Shown: positions 21,340-32,500 of the stretch, piece after piece
How positions within the stretch are numbered: position 1 is the stretch's first letter
How the letters are laid out: the number at the start of each line of letters is the position of its first letter
DNA from: Schistosoma mansoni
Taxonomy: Eukaryota > Platyhelminthes > Trematoda > Strigeidida > Schistosomatidae
NCBI RefSeq assembly: GCF_000237925.1
Contig: NW_017385988.1
Location: 1,736,001-1,800,000, forward strand
DNA length: 64,000 nucleotides
Direction of reading: 5' to 3'
Notes under the pieces: generated by a model
What the model was told of the DNA's origin: nothing
Database searches by the model: none
Seen by the model: the letters and a program-made list of their open reading frames with translations, nothing else
Made by a program: the position numbers and the translations under genes

Positions 21340-22080
21340 TACCCTTTCACCTACCTTGAAGCTACGAGTGACCATATGATTTTCATTCGTGGGTTTAATT
21401 GTCTTTCTAGGTGGCAACATACTGCTAAAGACTGTTCGGATTTTCCTTTCGCACATACACTCGGCTGGTGACTTACCTTCTGGTACTGCCGAATTAGGGG
21501 TAACTCTGTAAGACATAAGGAACTTGCTGATTACTTGTTCTGGGATGGCCTCTCCTCCCCCTTTGACTCGAGCTCGTTTTATAGTATCCACGAATCTTTC
21601 TGCTTGGCCATTCGACTGAGGATGGTACGGGGGAGACTGTAGATGTGATATGCCATTTTCAATGCAAAACCGTTTAAAGACAGATGACATGAACTGGCTG
21701 CCGTTGTCAGTCATTAGGATCTCGGGAACCCCAAAACAAGCGAACAAACCTGTCAATTTTCTTATAGTACTCTCTGACGTTATTTTCGGCATGTCGTATA
21801 CTTCTGGCCATTTTGTGAAGGCGTCGACAACAACCAAGTAATTCCTGCCTTGTATTGGGCCGGCAAAATCAGCGTGTATTCTTTGCCAGGGACCGTCTGG
21901 TTTTGGCCATGGTTGCGGTTCAGCTTTATTTGGGTTCTTTGCGGCCTCTAAACAGGACGAACAACTGCGGCACTTTTGCTCTATATCATGGTCCATTGAT
22001 GGCCAGTATGTGTAGCTTCGAGCTAACGACTTCATTTTATTTATCCCCGAGTGTCCGCTGTGGAACTGCTAAAGGACTTG
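21340..22080 (-). mobile_element. Gypsy fossil, integrase part
   Basis: A minus-strand frame (22035-21328) carries the integrase: the end of the zinc-binding region ('CRSCSSCLEA'), the catalytic core with 'WQRIHADFAGP', 'VVDAFTKWPEV', 'MTDNGSQF' and 'PPYHPQSNGQAERFVDT', then the C-terminal region. The D,D,E-type core residues are recognisable. The fragment stops at about 22080 with no RT or gag upstream, so the element was already 5'-incomplete. It is broken by the PLE insertion and by truncation. This fossil is related to the one at 6080-6680. Confidence 0.85.
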
Positions 22081-23850
22081 GTTTCGAAGATAACGGTGTT
22101 CGTTAGTGCATAGTACTCACTTATAGTCAGTGAATGTAGATTTCACATTGAATGTCTCAGTACTGGACACAATTTAGTTCAACAACTATACTTTCGAATT
22201 AGAACTCTTGTACATATGAAGACATTCAGTGGCATTATACTTGATCTATCACAGCCAGGGATAAGTGTTAATGGTGTCATAAGTAGCACAAATAGTCATA
22301 TTGTATCTAGTTGTGCTAAGATTAAATGAATTCAGTATTTTTTTGATTACATATGACATTTAACTCCATCAGTTGAAACGTTTTATGAGGGTTTCTAATT
22401 AATAAAATAATTCCAACTGAATATCTGCATGTTGATACGAGCTGTAAAAACTTGTCGATACCACAGAAGGCATTTTTAGAATTCACTGTGTTGTTGACCT
22501 ACGCCGAATAAGCATTTTATTCGTTAATTTAGTCTCACTGTTCGGCTGGAATATTGCCACTACGTTCCGAATACAATATTTACTGTCATTATCTGCCCTC
22601 AGAACAATTCCCTTTCCTTGTGATTACTCATGTCAACTATTAAAATATCCCGGGTATATTCGATTTATCCTTACTTGTTATGACAATAGGCGCCAAGAAG
22701 TTGGAAAAAATGCACAGTTCAGATAAAAGGTGCTAGGAACTGGACACTTCCTATCTGTTGTACTTATGCCAATAAAGTAGTTCCTACCCGCATCACTTGC
22801 AAATTTTAGACAACTGGATAAGTAATTAACAAATCTCCCTACAATATTTAGTTTTTTTTTATGCCACATCCCCTGGAATCAATGCAGAGTTGTACCACAT
22901 TCTTGAGTTAATAACCTCATCAAATTATGTCTTGATACTGGATTTTTTAGTTCAAGTTATTCATGTTTTGGTATATCTTTTTATTTATGTAATATACTTT
23001 GTGGGAAAGTTTAACTACAAATGAGGTAACTCTTATTATTTCTTGGTAGTTGTATTTTGTTCAACTTAAAACACATTACGTGCAACATACGTCTAAATAG
23101 AATAAGAGCTTCTGGATTGTAAGTATTTATTTATTTGTGAGCGATTTATGAGTGTTGGAAATCTATCAATTTAACTCAAGTCGTTCGTAAGTTTGCAAAA
23201 CAGTGAAGCAAATATTGAAGTCTCTAATTCAAATTCACTGATCAAAAACATATCTCTGTTTTTTTCCACAAAGTGATACCAATGTGATCTACAAATGTTC
23301 AGTTACTACTCTTTTCTTATGGTATTTCACAATGCTTATACCTGTAAATTTGGAGAATAAGCTGCTCTATAAAGAAATAATAATGTACAATATTCTCGTT
23401 GTGGTTTGCGTACATCTTGTGCAAATTATACGAAATATACATGCACGCAGTCCTAATCATACAATCCTGTCAAGTTAGTTTGCTTTTATTTTAATTTGTT
23501 AGGTAGGTAGTTTTAGCTGGAGGAAGTTTTCTTTGGCATATATTTGTGACCGTCAAGGGATTTCAGTAGCACTAATGAAGTAGGTAATATGGAGTACAAA
23601 TCTGTGACCATTCGGTTAAAATCTGGACATTAAAATCACCTCTAATATTTAGCTATAGTTGATGTCTGGGCAGAACATCTATGTAATCCGGTGGTCAACC
23701 AAAGCATTCTATCCAAACCTGTCCACCTTAAAGTAGAATATTAGTATGGGTCGAAAGTTCTACACTGGCTAAATAAAAACCTCTAGCTGCTGAAGTAAAT
23801 ATTGTGAATAGAGATAAACGGTGAGCATTATCTTTTTGCTCATGATACAG
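22081..23850. other. No recognised gene
   Basis: About 1.8 kb of AT-rich DNA. A minus frame at 22869-22678 (63 codons) and a plus frame at 23284-23478 (hydrophobic start at the internal ATG, then a possible donor TCAA|GTTAGT) look mildly coding-like but have no family resemblance, and their phase does not fit the exon at 23851. Confidence 0.35.
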
Positions 23851-24024
23851 ACGATAGATGTAATACTTAGACACACATTATCATCTGTTGCTACAAGTCA
23901 TATAAATTTCGTGTATACGTGCGTGGCTTACAGTGAAAACAATACACGGGATTTCTTGACGACGAAAGACTACTTACCTGAATCGATCGCCTTCAAGGAA
24001 AGTATGAAATGCAACGTAGTCCTG
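23851..24024 (+). CDS. Probable host exon (unrecognised)
   Basis: A 174-bp phase-0 exon is bounded by an acceptor with a clear pyrimidine tract (tctttttgctcatgatacag, ending 23850) and a donor CTG|GTAGGT (24024/24025). It encodes 58 residues with two cysteines ('YTCVAYSENNTRDF' and 'KCNVVL') and an N-x-T sequon, suggestive of an extracellular or luminal segment. I do not recognise it. It is on the same strand as the membrane-protein exons starting at 26273 and could belong to that gene, but its phase 0 end does not join directly to that exon, so at least one more exon would be needed between them. Confidence 0.55.
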
Positions 24025-25090
24025 GTAGGTGTAAAAGACTAAAGCAATCTAAAAACCTTAGTTGTAATGAGGCATCATTGGGAAGGCCCTCCTTCCAGCA
24101 TCAAAATCCATTGTAGAACGAACCGACTTAAATAAATAGCTACGTCAACCCACGTATTTCGGGTTAATTCAGATGTTATTTACATTGATGGGTTTTAATG
24201 GAGTTACACCTTCATAATCTATGTACACACGTCGCTTATGGTTCAGTTGAATATCTTCAAAATTGTGGGATCATTACGTTGGCTGTGATTGTGTGAGATC
24301 CCTCATGGGTTGATATACTTTAAAATTCGATTTTTGTTCTGTAATTTTCATATGAAAAATTCCCTTATTTATTACAAAAGAATGTTTCTGTTGCGTCAAA
24401 TATTTGTTATTAGATTCACGATATCTTGGAAATGAACTGGAGAAAAATGGAAGTAAGCTCACTGTATTTGGGTTATGGAAACACACTGTATGTATATTTC
24501 GTGATACCAATGTGAGTGACGTTTGCTTTTCTCTAGTGGCGTAGTTCAAAGGTTGTCAGTTAACTTTTTTAAAAGTGGAAATTGTAAAATTACCATTCTA
24601 TGTTCTGGGTAGCAAATGTTAAAACTTTCAGTGCAACACATGAACGTATAAGAACCGCATATATATTATCATCTATACGTATACATTAAAAAGTAACGAA
24701 ACGCTTAGAAAAATTATATGGCACAAGTTAAAAATCAAACCGTTAAGCGACCATCTCACTTCTTCAGTCACATTGCGGAACAATTTGCTTTGTTTAGCAT
24801 ACACATGTTTTTGCGCCGACAGGTGAAGTGATCAGGTCAAATTGGTTGGAATTAGTCGTCACTTAGGAAATAGAATTTTCAAGCTTTACCGAATCACTAA
24901 TTTAACCTACAAAAGTTGTGTTAAAAAAGCCTCAATTACTTGATATTATGATAGAAACACACTGGTTCGCGTGACAGAAATCTGACTATTTGCTGAATTC
25001 CATGTTTAAAATTTCTGAGTGACGGTGTCGTTCAGTAGGTTAGGTTATCACACCTTAACTTACCTAGCGTGAGAACCCATACAGTGTGCA
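24025..25090. other. Probable intron/intergenic
   Basis: Nothing clearly recognised. A stretch near 24370-24452 has an open plus frame followed by a donor-like GGAA|GTAAGC (24452/24453), but no matching acceptor was found. Confidence 0.35.
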
Positions 25091-25282
25091 TTATTTTTCA
25101 CTCCAATCTCGCAGATTATTGCAAATGATATTTCTCCAGTTCGGATCTTGAACTGTATGTTCAAACATAATCGCTTGTGATATCGCTGATTGTTGCGTGA
25201 ATAGCACTGCCGCTTTGGCATCACCTCGATATACAAATTGAATTGTTTCAATGGCTTCCACTTCATAACATACAGTTTTATC
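25091..25282 (-). CDS. Possible host terminal exon (unrecognised)
   Basis: A minus frame of about 62 codons ends at TAA (25091-25093). The sequence looks like ordinary protein: acidic start, 'QFVYRGDAKAAVLFTQQSA' in the middle, and 'DPNWRNIICNNLRDW' near the end. A possible acceptor, '..agcacatcag', lies just upstream (about 25275-25284) but lacks a pyrimidine tract. A second minus frame (25266-25060) is also open through the same DNA and runs into a very good donor (GCTAG|GTAAGT, about 25060), so which frame is used is not certain. No family recognised. Confidence 0.4.
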   Translation of the reverse strand, partial: DKTVCYEVEAIETIQFVYRGDAKAAVLFTQQSAISQAIMFEHTVQDPNWRNIICNNLRDWSEK

Positions 25283-25294
25283 TGATGTGCTCAC

Positions 25295-26272
25295 TCATCC
25301 ATCAACCATATAAGAAGTATTTGCAAATATACACCCCACTTGTATTCCATGCCTATCAACCTAAATATGAGGCATTACCGTATAACGCAAACTGAGGTTA
25401 TTCACATCGTACGTTAACCTAAGAAATAAATCTTGTGAAGTGTGTTTGCAACAATCAGATAGTAGTCTTCGTAGTTACTTTCGAGTTGGCCCAAAAAAAT
25501 CTTAAGATTCAAATCCATTGTTAAGAAAGAAATGATATAATTTGGTATATTTCGCAGTTCATTCCAAATCTGTGTAATACTGACTATCGAAACCCGTAGA
25601 CATTGTGCACTGCTAAAAATTATGTGAAGAGTTGCGCATTAAATTTATTTGATAAAGTCCTTTTGTTTTTATCGTTTATATATCTCAAGAAACAAAATTT
25701 TGAAGGAGATTGGTATTTTTCGTGGATGATATATTTGTCAGCAAGTCCAATCGAGCTTGGGTCATCGTTTTACTGACTATTGTGTTTACGCTTACTTTCT
25801 ACTCTACTAATTAGCCCCTTACGTCTGTGTGCACACCAAAAATATACTTCGATTGGTTTTTACTTCCACATGATTGCACCTTCATTTATGATGCTTATAG
25901 GTAGGTTGTAAAACAAATAAACTGACACTGTTTTCTGTGTAAACAATTGTTTAGAGAGGTAGTTTGCTAATTGCTTTTTAATTTCGACTTTCTGTCGAAA
26001 ACTAAGCTAAGATTCACTTTCTGTGGAAATGTGTGAACTCGTATATATTATCCGTATTGGGAATTCTTAAAGCGTTGGGACAACTAGTTTGTCAGCTAGT
26101 ATACGATATATAACTTGAGGGACAAGATTTTTGGGCAGAAAAGGTGTGATCTTTAAGTTATAACACTCATTACACTGATTGTTTCTAACGGGCACGCAAG
26201 TCGAGTAAATTTTGTAATGCACCTCTCATGTTTATATATATTAAGTAATTTTCTTTTTTTTAATCATTTCAG
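25295..26272. other. Probable intergenic/intron
   Basis: AT-rich DNA with no recognised exon or repeat, ending in a long pyrimidine tract that forms the acceptor for the exon at 26273. Confidence 0.4.
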
Positions 26273-27025
26273 CAGAGCCTGGGTATTTGTTACAGGATTA
26301 TTTTGGTTAATGACTTCTGTTATACCTATAAGTTTTCTTTTTCATGAACTTGCTGTCTATATACGGCGCCGTTCGAAAAACTGGTAAAATTTATTAACCG
26401 TTTAGTTAATTTACGTAGTGTGTTCGCTTTGAATTATTACCCATAATTTTGTAAATGAAGTTCTGTGATACCATATTTCTTTTTTCCCCATAGTGAACAC
26501 AAATTTTCACATAGTGGCATATATATATATACATATATTCGATACAAGAAATATACTTTTTGAGTTTCACATCCAGCGGCTAAAATGTTGAAAATGCTTA
26601 GTAGTCGTTTACAGAACTTGTGAGTTATTGTTCAGCAGTAGCTCAATAAACAGTATACTTAGGGAGTATGTGTTTACCTCTCAAGTCCTTAGATCCTCAG
26701 AATACTGTACATCCTACTTCCACGTTATCAGTGAAATTATTTCAACAAAACACTTTTTAGAGGGATATGAAATATTTAAAATTGATCCAGCATCTATTCT
26801 CCTTATAGATCTTGTGAGAAAATTTGTAGTTGTTGATTCGATTTCAAATCCTTTCAGTCTTTCTGCCTAGGATGTAGGAAGCAAACTTGAACAACTTGAA
26901 AATAAAAGCGCACGTTAACTTCATTGCCACTGGTGTGGCGTTACATCTATCAATAAACGTGGTACTTGACAAAAATGCAAATTGCATTGGAATAAATCCA
27001 GATTCTCTACATGCTAAGATTAGTA
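26273..27025 (+). CDS. Host membrane-protein gene, three linked exons (unrecognised)
   Basis: Exon a (26273-26383) follows a strong acceptor (ttttctttttttt...catttcag) and encodes a single membrane helix of about 25 residues rich in F/V/I/L/W, then a basic patch 'YIRRRSKN'. Its donor is CTG|GTAAAA (26383/26384). Exon b (26636-26813) follows 'gttattgttcag' and ends GATCTT|GTGAGA. Exon c (26878-27025) follows a 'gatgtag' acceptor after a short 64-nt intron and ends AGTA|GTAAGT. The phases agree at both junctions (2, then 0), which supports one gene. Exons b-c encode a soluble region with Cys residues and a hydrophobic beta-like stretch ('HVNFIATGVALHLSINVVLD'). If the first intron is kept, translation stops immediately (TGG TAA) after the basic patch. 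No family recognised; the start and end lie outside these exons. Confidence 0.5.
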
Positions 27026-27625
27026 GTAAGTCAAAATACATTACACAAAAAATATATGGATGATTAACCTAAGTGCTTTGTTGAGTGGTTAACTGGACAC
27101 CTCACTGTCTATATCTATTGCTTTCCCACCTCGCTGATGGATATTCTGTCCAGAACAATTAATTCTGTTCTGAATCACCAGATGCTTTTTGTCAGAAGTT
27201 TAAAAGTAATACTTGTTGAACAGCGCTGATGGTCTGTTGTTTAAAACCTTCCCAATGATGACCAGATGTTAGAGACAACTAGCCACTGAATAACTGCATA
27301 GCGTGGCATAATACTAACTCCATCATGAAATACTAGTGGTTTGATCTAACATTAAGGAAAACTAGCCAAGAATTTTGTACTACATATCATATGTAATCCG
27401 AACTTGAAAATCAAACGATAATTATAAAATAACGCCATTGAGAACACAAAAGATTTCTTGCAAGAATAAAAGTATAATCCTTCTAATAGTAAGTAATACA
27501 AAACTTGATTAATTTTGTGTATTGGGACTGGTCTGCTGACAATTTTACACTGGTGAACGTTAAGTAAGTAGAATTTCTTCCCAAAGGCGAACCATACTAT
27601 TGATACAGCATCATTCGGATAGTGC
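27026..27625. other. No recognised gene
   Basis: Spacer between convergent genes (plus-strand membrane-protein exons and the minus-strand MSS4 exon). No exon or repeat recognised. Confidence 0.4.
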
Positions 27626-27631
27626 TTTATT
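27626..27631 (-). terminator. Polyadenylation signal of the MSS4 homologue
   Basis: AATAAA on the minus strand, six bases past the TAA stop of the MSS4-like exon. This is very close to the stop but plausible in a compact 3' end. Confidence 0.5.
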
Positions 27632-27637
27632 ATGTAC

Positions 27638-27913
27638 TTATTTTTTGCAGCTTGATTTAACTTCAGTAGTGGTACGGGTTAGCGCAACATAATATGCATT
27701 AGTTGGACCTTCCTGAGTATCATGGAAACCCAATGGCCCAAGTTCGCAATCAGCACACGTTAGGTAACGAAATGTGCTTACGGTGTTTGTAAATCCGACA
27801 TTTTCAAATGCGTACATATCGTTAACACACCAGAATTCTTCAGTTAGTTCCGTAGGGAATTCTTTGGAGGGATTGGATAGTTCCGATTTTCTAGCAAACA
27901 CGGGCAAGTTGTG
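27638..27913 (-). CDS. RABIF: MSS4/RABIF homologue, terminal exon
   Basis: The exon begins after an acceptor (ttctttttag, 27914-27923) in phase 0 and ends with TAA at 27638-27640; it encodes 91 residues. It carries the hallmark MSS4 sequence: an acidic 'EFWCVNDMYAFENVGF' segment, 'FRYLTCADCELGPLGFHD' with the second zinc-binding Cys pair (CADC) and 'NAYYVALTRT' at the end. Vertebrate MSS4 has 'FENVGF', 'CADCEIGPIGWH' and 'FYVALER' in the same order. MSS4 is a zinc protein that binds nucleotide-free exocytic Rab GTPases and acts as a chaperone or weak exchange factor in membrane traffic. The N-terminal exon with the first Cys pair was not found; LINE insertions begin ~700 bp upstream and may lie in the intron. 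Confidence 0.9.
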   Translation of the reverse strand, partial: HNLPVFARKSELSNPSKEFPTELTEEFWCVNDMYAFENVGFTNTVSTFRYLTCADCELGPLGFHDTQEGPTNAYYVALTRTTTEVKSSCKK

Positions 27914-28625
27914 CTAAAAAGAACAGGAGAATACTTTGTTCAGACTTCCAAGAATAGACGCAGTGTTTCGCTGTTGAATGTGGACTGAATATTAAGCAGT
28001 AATTTTAAAATTTATTGACTTCGAAATGTCATTCTATTTATTGTACAGAATGGTGTGTTAGGAATTAACTTCTTTAGTGACGTTGAATACCAACAATAGG
28101 ACAGCAATTATCCCTACGTGATGTAAGCTAGAAATCTTATAAAGCGGTTAAGGAGACATCTAGGAAGCTTGTTAGGTAAGTCTGGTTGCTAACTGTCGAT
28201 ACCTGTGATCAAGAGGATCATTATTTTTATGTCTTGTAACAAACGCAAATGGTGGAATTTTTACACTACAAAGTAGTACAGTGACAACATTATTAAATAA
28301 GGTTGGACAAACTGAATACACCATTTAAGCAGTTGATATGACAACCAAGATTGTCTGTTGATACTGCGACCTGCAACTAACCTAAGTTGACAACTACTGA
28401 AGCACTTTGACAAATTATGTACGACCTTATACATTTATTTTGTACCAGTGCAAGTTAGTGTTAAATTGGATGAGGGAATCAACAAACAGCATATTTTACG
28501 CAAAATATTTGAATCACTCAGCGACTATACACGTGAGCAGTTCGTGTAGACCCAAATATCACCGCTACAATAGAATAAGTGTTCAATTCCTCCTTCTGCT
28601 TTAAAGTATTGGACAGTGGTAGAGC
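27914..28625. other. Intron/upstream region of MSS4 homologue
   Basis: No convincing upstream exon on the minus strand (no CxxC-encoding frame with a donor was seen). It ends where an RTE leader begins. Confidence 0.4.
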
Positions 28626-29510
28626 GATAGACCCTAGGCCCGAAGGCGAAGTCGTACTGCTGACTGTACAGAGGTGTGACGGCAGTAAAGTGTTCCCCTT
28701 GGACAACCAGCATCTGCAGCGATGTTGCTTTCTCACAAGGAGGGGTGGGGTTAGAAAAGGTCGACCCTAAAAATGCACACTTCGCCTTATCCCACGGATT
28801 TCCGTCTCCGGCGGTAAGGTCCTTTGAAGAACGGAGCTAACACGTCGAAAACCCCCCACAAAAAAGCCATGCGTGACCGGCCTCAAGCAGTTGTCCTTTG
28901 GGCACTGCGGTCACGCTCCCAGGTCGTTAAGACCAACAATAATCCAACTTCTTTTTCAGGTCCCTCAAGAAATACCCTTTCACGGTGTGGGCAGCCGGGA
29001 AGTGATATTAGCCCTCATACCCGTAACAGCACACGAGACCAAGTTGGTCACTTTCAAATCCTTCCTACACTTGCTAATAACTCTCTTATCTCCACGACTA
29101 ACCCTTCTTACGTCCTTTTATCACCTCGCACCGCTAGGGCAAACGATTCAAGTACATGGAACGTTATTTATGGTCTCCTGGAACCACGCTCTAAACTACA
29201 TATAGGAACTTTTAATGTCCGAACACTGTGTCAAATAGGACAACACGCTTCCTTAGCTAGGACTTTAGAATCTTACACCACCGATGTGTGCTGCGTCTCC
29301 GAAACGCGCATACAAGATCCGAGTAGCGTCATTCATTTGATTTCACCTAATCAAAATAAAAAACCATCTCGATACACGCTTCGTGTATCTGGAAGCCCCG
29401 ATGCTGCTTCCCGTGGCCTCGTTGGAGTAGGTATAGCATTGAATCCTAGAGCAGAACTAGCTCTTTTAGACTGGATCACAGTAGACAGTCGTCTACGCGC
29501 TGTTCGACTA
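28626..29510 (+). mobile_element. RTE LINE (subfamily A), 5' part of an interrupted copy
   Basis: Leader sequence ('aaggcgaagtcgtactgctg' type, from about 28640) and a frame (28824-29510) equal to the RTE leader plus the start of the APE endonuclease ('IGTFNVRTLCQIGQHA', 'CCVSETRIQDP'). It breaks off within the endonuclease at 29510 where the younger RTE on the other strand begins, and resumes at 33411. A 9-bp duplication with one mismatch, 'gttcgacta' (29502-29510) and 'gttcggcta' (33415-33423), marks the insertion. Confidence 0.85.
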
Positions 29511-32500
29511 GTCAGTCAGTCAGTCAGCTACAACGTAGGACCAGGCACATATATGCATCGGTCCAAGTTGCCATACCTCTTTAGCACAACAAGATGAACA
29601 CCGGATTCATAGAAGTAATTAATTTAGTGGTGGTAGTATATAAGGAAAGGTTGTATATAAGGATATAGTAGGAAGGAAGAGAGATATGAAGCAATTTTAA
29701 TATCAAGGTTTAAGGGAAGATAAAGAGTGTATACACCTACGCCATTGTGATCGATTCTGAGCCATGTCACCTAGAGTCTCCAACCATTTATTACGATAGT
29801 CACGCGGACCCCAACCAGGTAGTCTGCATCTGCCAACATGGCTCAGGCTAGAAGTTAGTGACTTCAAGCACTGATGCCATGTTTTGGTTTGGCCGCCCCT
29901 AACTCTCTTCCAACCGTCCCCAATACTAGTCATCATAGCGCGTCGTGGTAATCGGTGTTCAGGCATACGTAACACATGGCCCAACCATCTCAGTCGATGA
30001 AGATTTATCACCTCATCAACTGATTTACCATCGTTCCCTAATACCCTGCGTCTAACCTCACTATTACTTACTCGGTGATCCCAGCAGATGCGAGCAATAT
30101 TTCTAAGGCATCTGTGGTCAAATACTAGTAACCTACGAGTATCTTCTACTCTTAATGGCCATGTTTCACAGCCATAAAGTAGAACAGAGCGAACTGCTGC
30201 GCAGTATACTCGTCCCTTAATTGATAGACGGATATCTCGTCTTCGCCATAGGTGACGTAAGTTGGCAAAAGCCAAACGAGCTTTTTGAATCCGTGCTGAG
30301 ATTTCGTCAGACACCAACCCATTAGGGCTGATCAGACTTCCAAGATAAGTGAAGTTGTCGACGCGTTCGACTACTTCACTCCCTATCCTTAGTTCAGGTG
30401 TTGACGTAGGCCAGTCCTGGAGTAACAATTTACATTTGGATGGGGAGAAACGCATCCCAAACATCCTGGCATTATTACTCAGTTCCAACAGAAGACTCTG
30501 CATTTTGTCAGTGTCTTCACCAAACAGGACTATGTCATCTGCGTATTCTAAGTCGCTTAGTGGTCCCCCTGGTAGGAGATCAATTCCTGTAAACTCAGTC
30601 GACGAGAGTGTCATTTGCAGCAACAGGTCTATAATGAAGTTAAACAAAAAGGGGGATAGTGGACAGCCTTGACGGACACCACTTGAGGTTGTAAAATCAT
30701 ATGACAGTTCGCCATAAGCTCTCACCCGACTGATAGTGTTCGAGTAAAGAGCCTTCACAAGGTTTATGTACTTCTCAGGTACACCTTTCAATGACAGACA
30801 CTGCCACAGAACCTCTCGGTCTACAGAGTCAAATGCTGCTTTCAAGTCAAGAAAAACTATCATTGTCGGACGCCGATAAGCATGTCTGTGCTCTAAAACT
30901 TGACGAACGGTGAATATGTGGTCGATACAGCCACGACCAGGTCTGAAGCCAGCCTGATTTTCTCGTGTTTGCAGTTCACGAGTTTTAGTTAGGCGCCTGA
31001 TAATTATTGAGGCTAGTATTTTAGATACTATGTTAGTCAGACTAATCCCTCTATGGTTATCGCAGGATGATTTTGACCCCTTTTTATATATTGGGACAAT
31101 CAGTGATTGTGACCAGTCGGATGGGATTACATCCGTCTCCCAGATTTTAGCCAGAATATTAGTCAACCTAATCGCTAAAATTGGACCACCATATTTAAAG
31201 ACCTCTGGAGCCAATCCATCAGGACCAGCTGCTCTTCCTCGTTTCAGATTACCTATAGCCTTTTGAACTTCAAGTAGGGTCGGGGGGCCTACTTCAATGT
31301 TCCATTCAGGTTTTCTAGGAATAGTGGGTAGTTGTGCAGTAGCTGAAGGCCAGCTAAACTGCTCCTTAAAGTGTTCCGCCCATCGTTCTAAACGTTTGGG
31401 TAGAGAGCAGATAAGGGTTCCATCTTTTTCCGAGATCGTCTCACTTACACTTGACTTCTTAATTCCAGTTTCTTTTATTAGTCTGAATAGTTGCCTGGTG
31501 TTGCCTACAGCCGCTGCCTTTTCCATCTCTTTTGCTTTCGTTGCCCACCACTGCTCACGATCGTTCCTTAGACTTTTAGTTAACCTAGATCTAATTTGTT
31601 TACGCTCTTCGTCATGTTCAGAGCCTGATGGTATGAGTTTACGCGAATCCATCAGTGAAATAGACTTAGAAGAAATCCACTGGTTTTTTGGAGCCCTATG
31701 GTTTAAATGACTAATAGATGTTACTGCCGTTTCCACAGCTGTTCGTGTGTCTTTCCAAGCAGCATCTGGGTCAGTCTCGTTTACAGAACTGCCTAGATGT
31801 GAACTCAGTTGTCTCTGGAATTCGCATTTGGCTTTCTCGTCCTCCAGTTCAATCCTAACGGGTCTTCTTAGTTTACTTTTCCTGCGTCCATTGAGGCGCA
31901 GACAAATGCGTGCTCGTATTAAAGCGTGATCAGAATCTAAACAAGTATTCCAATACGAGCGACAATCTTCTATTGAGCCTCTCCAACGATGACTGATGAC
32001 AATATGGTCTATTTGAGTCCATCGTTGGTTTGGTGCAGGTGGTCGCCATGTTAGACGATGTCTCTCCTTATGTTTAAAATTAGTGCTTGCCAAAAATAAA
32101 CGATTGTCTGAGCATAGTTGCATCAGACGATCACCATTATCGGTTCGTTGAGCCGGAATACTAAAACACCCACCTAGATGTCTTTCTGTTTGATTTAAGC
32201 TGCCTACCTGGGCATTAAAGTCACCCGCTACGACTACTATGTCTGAGCGCTTAGCTTTCTGAAGAAGCTCAGAGAGCTTTCTGTAAAAGTCATCTTTCAC
32301 CTCATCATGGCTGCAGTCAGTGGGAGCGTAGGCAGAAACGACGAAAAGGCAACGACGTGTGTCCCTATCCTTCCGAGTTCTTACGGAGCCATTTAGCCGG
32401 ACAGCACACAGGCGACTGTTAACGGGGATCCATTCTAATAGTGCCTGTTCTGCCCTTGTACTTAGTGCTATACCTACACCTGCAAGTCCACGAGAACTAG

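Noticed and set aside
22678-22869. 63-codon minus frame as a host exon
   Set aside because: Protein-like composition, but only weak acceptor and no donor or homology.
31297-31710. Plus-strand frames at 30349-31929 inside the RTE
   Set aside because: They are antisense shadows of the intact minus-strand RTE ORF.
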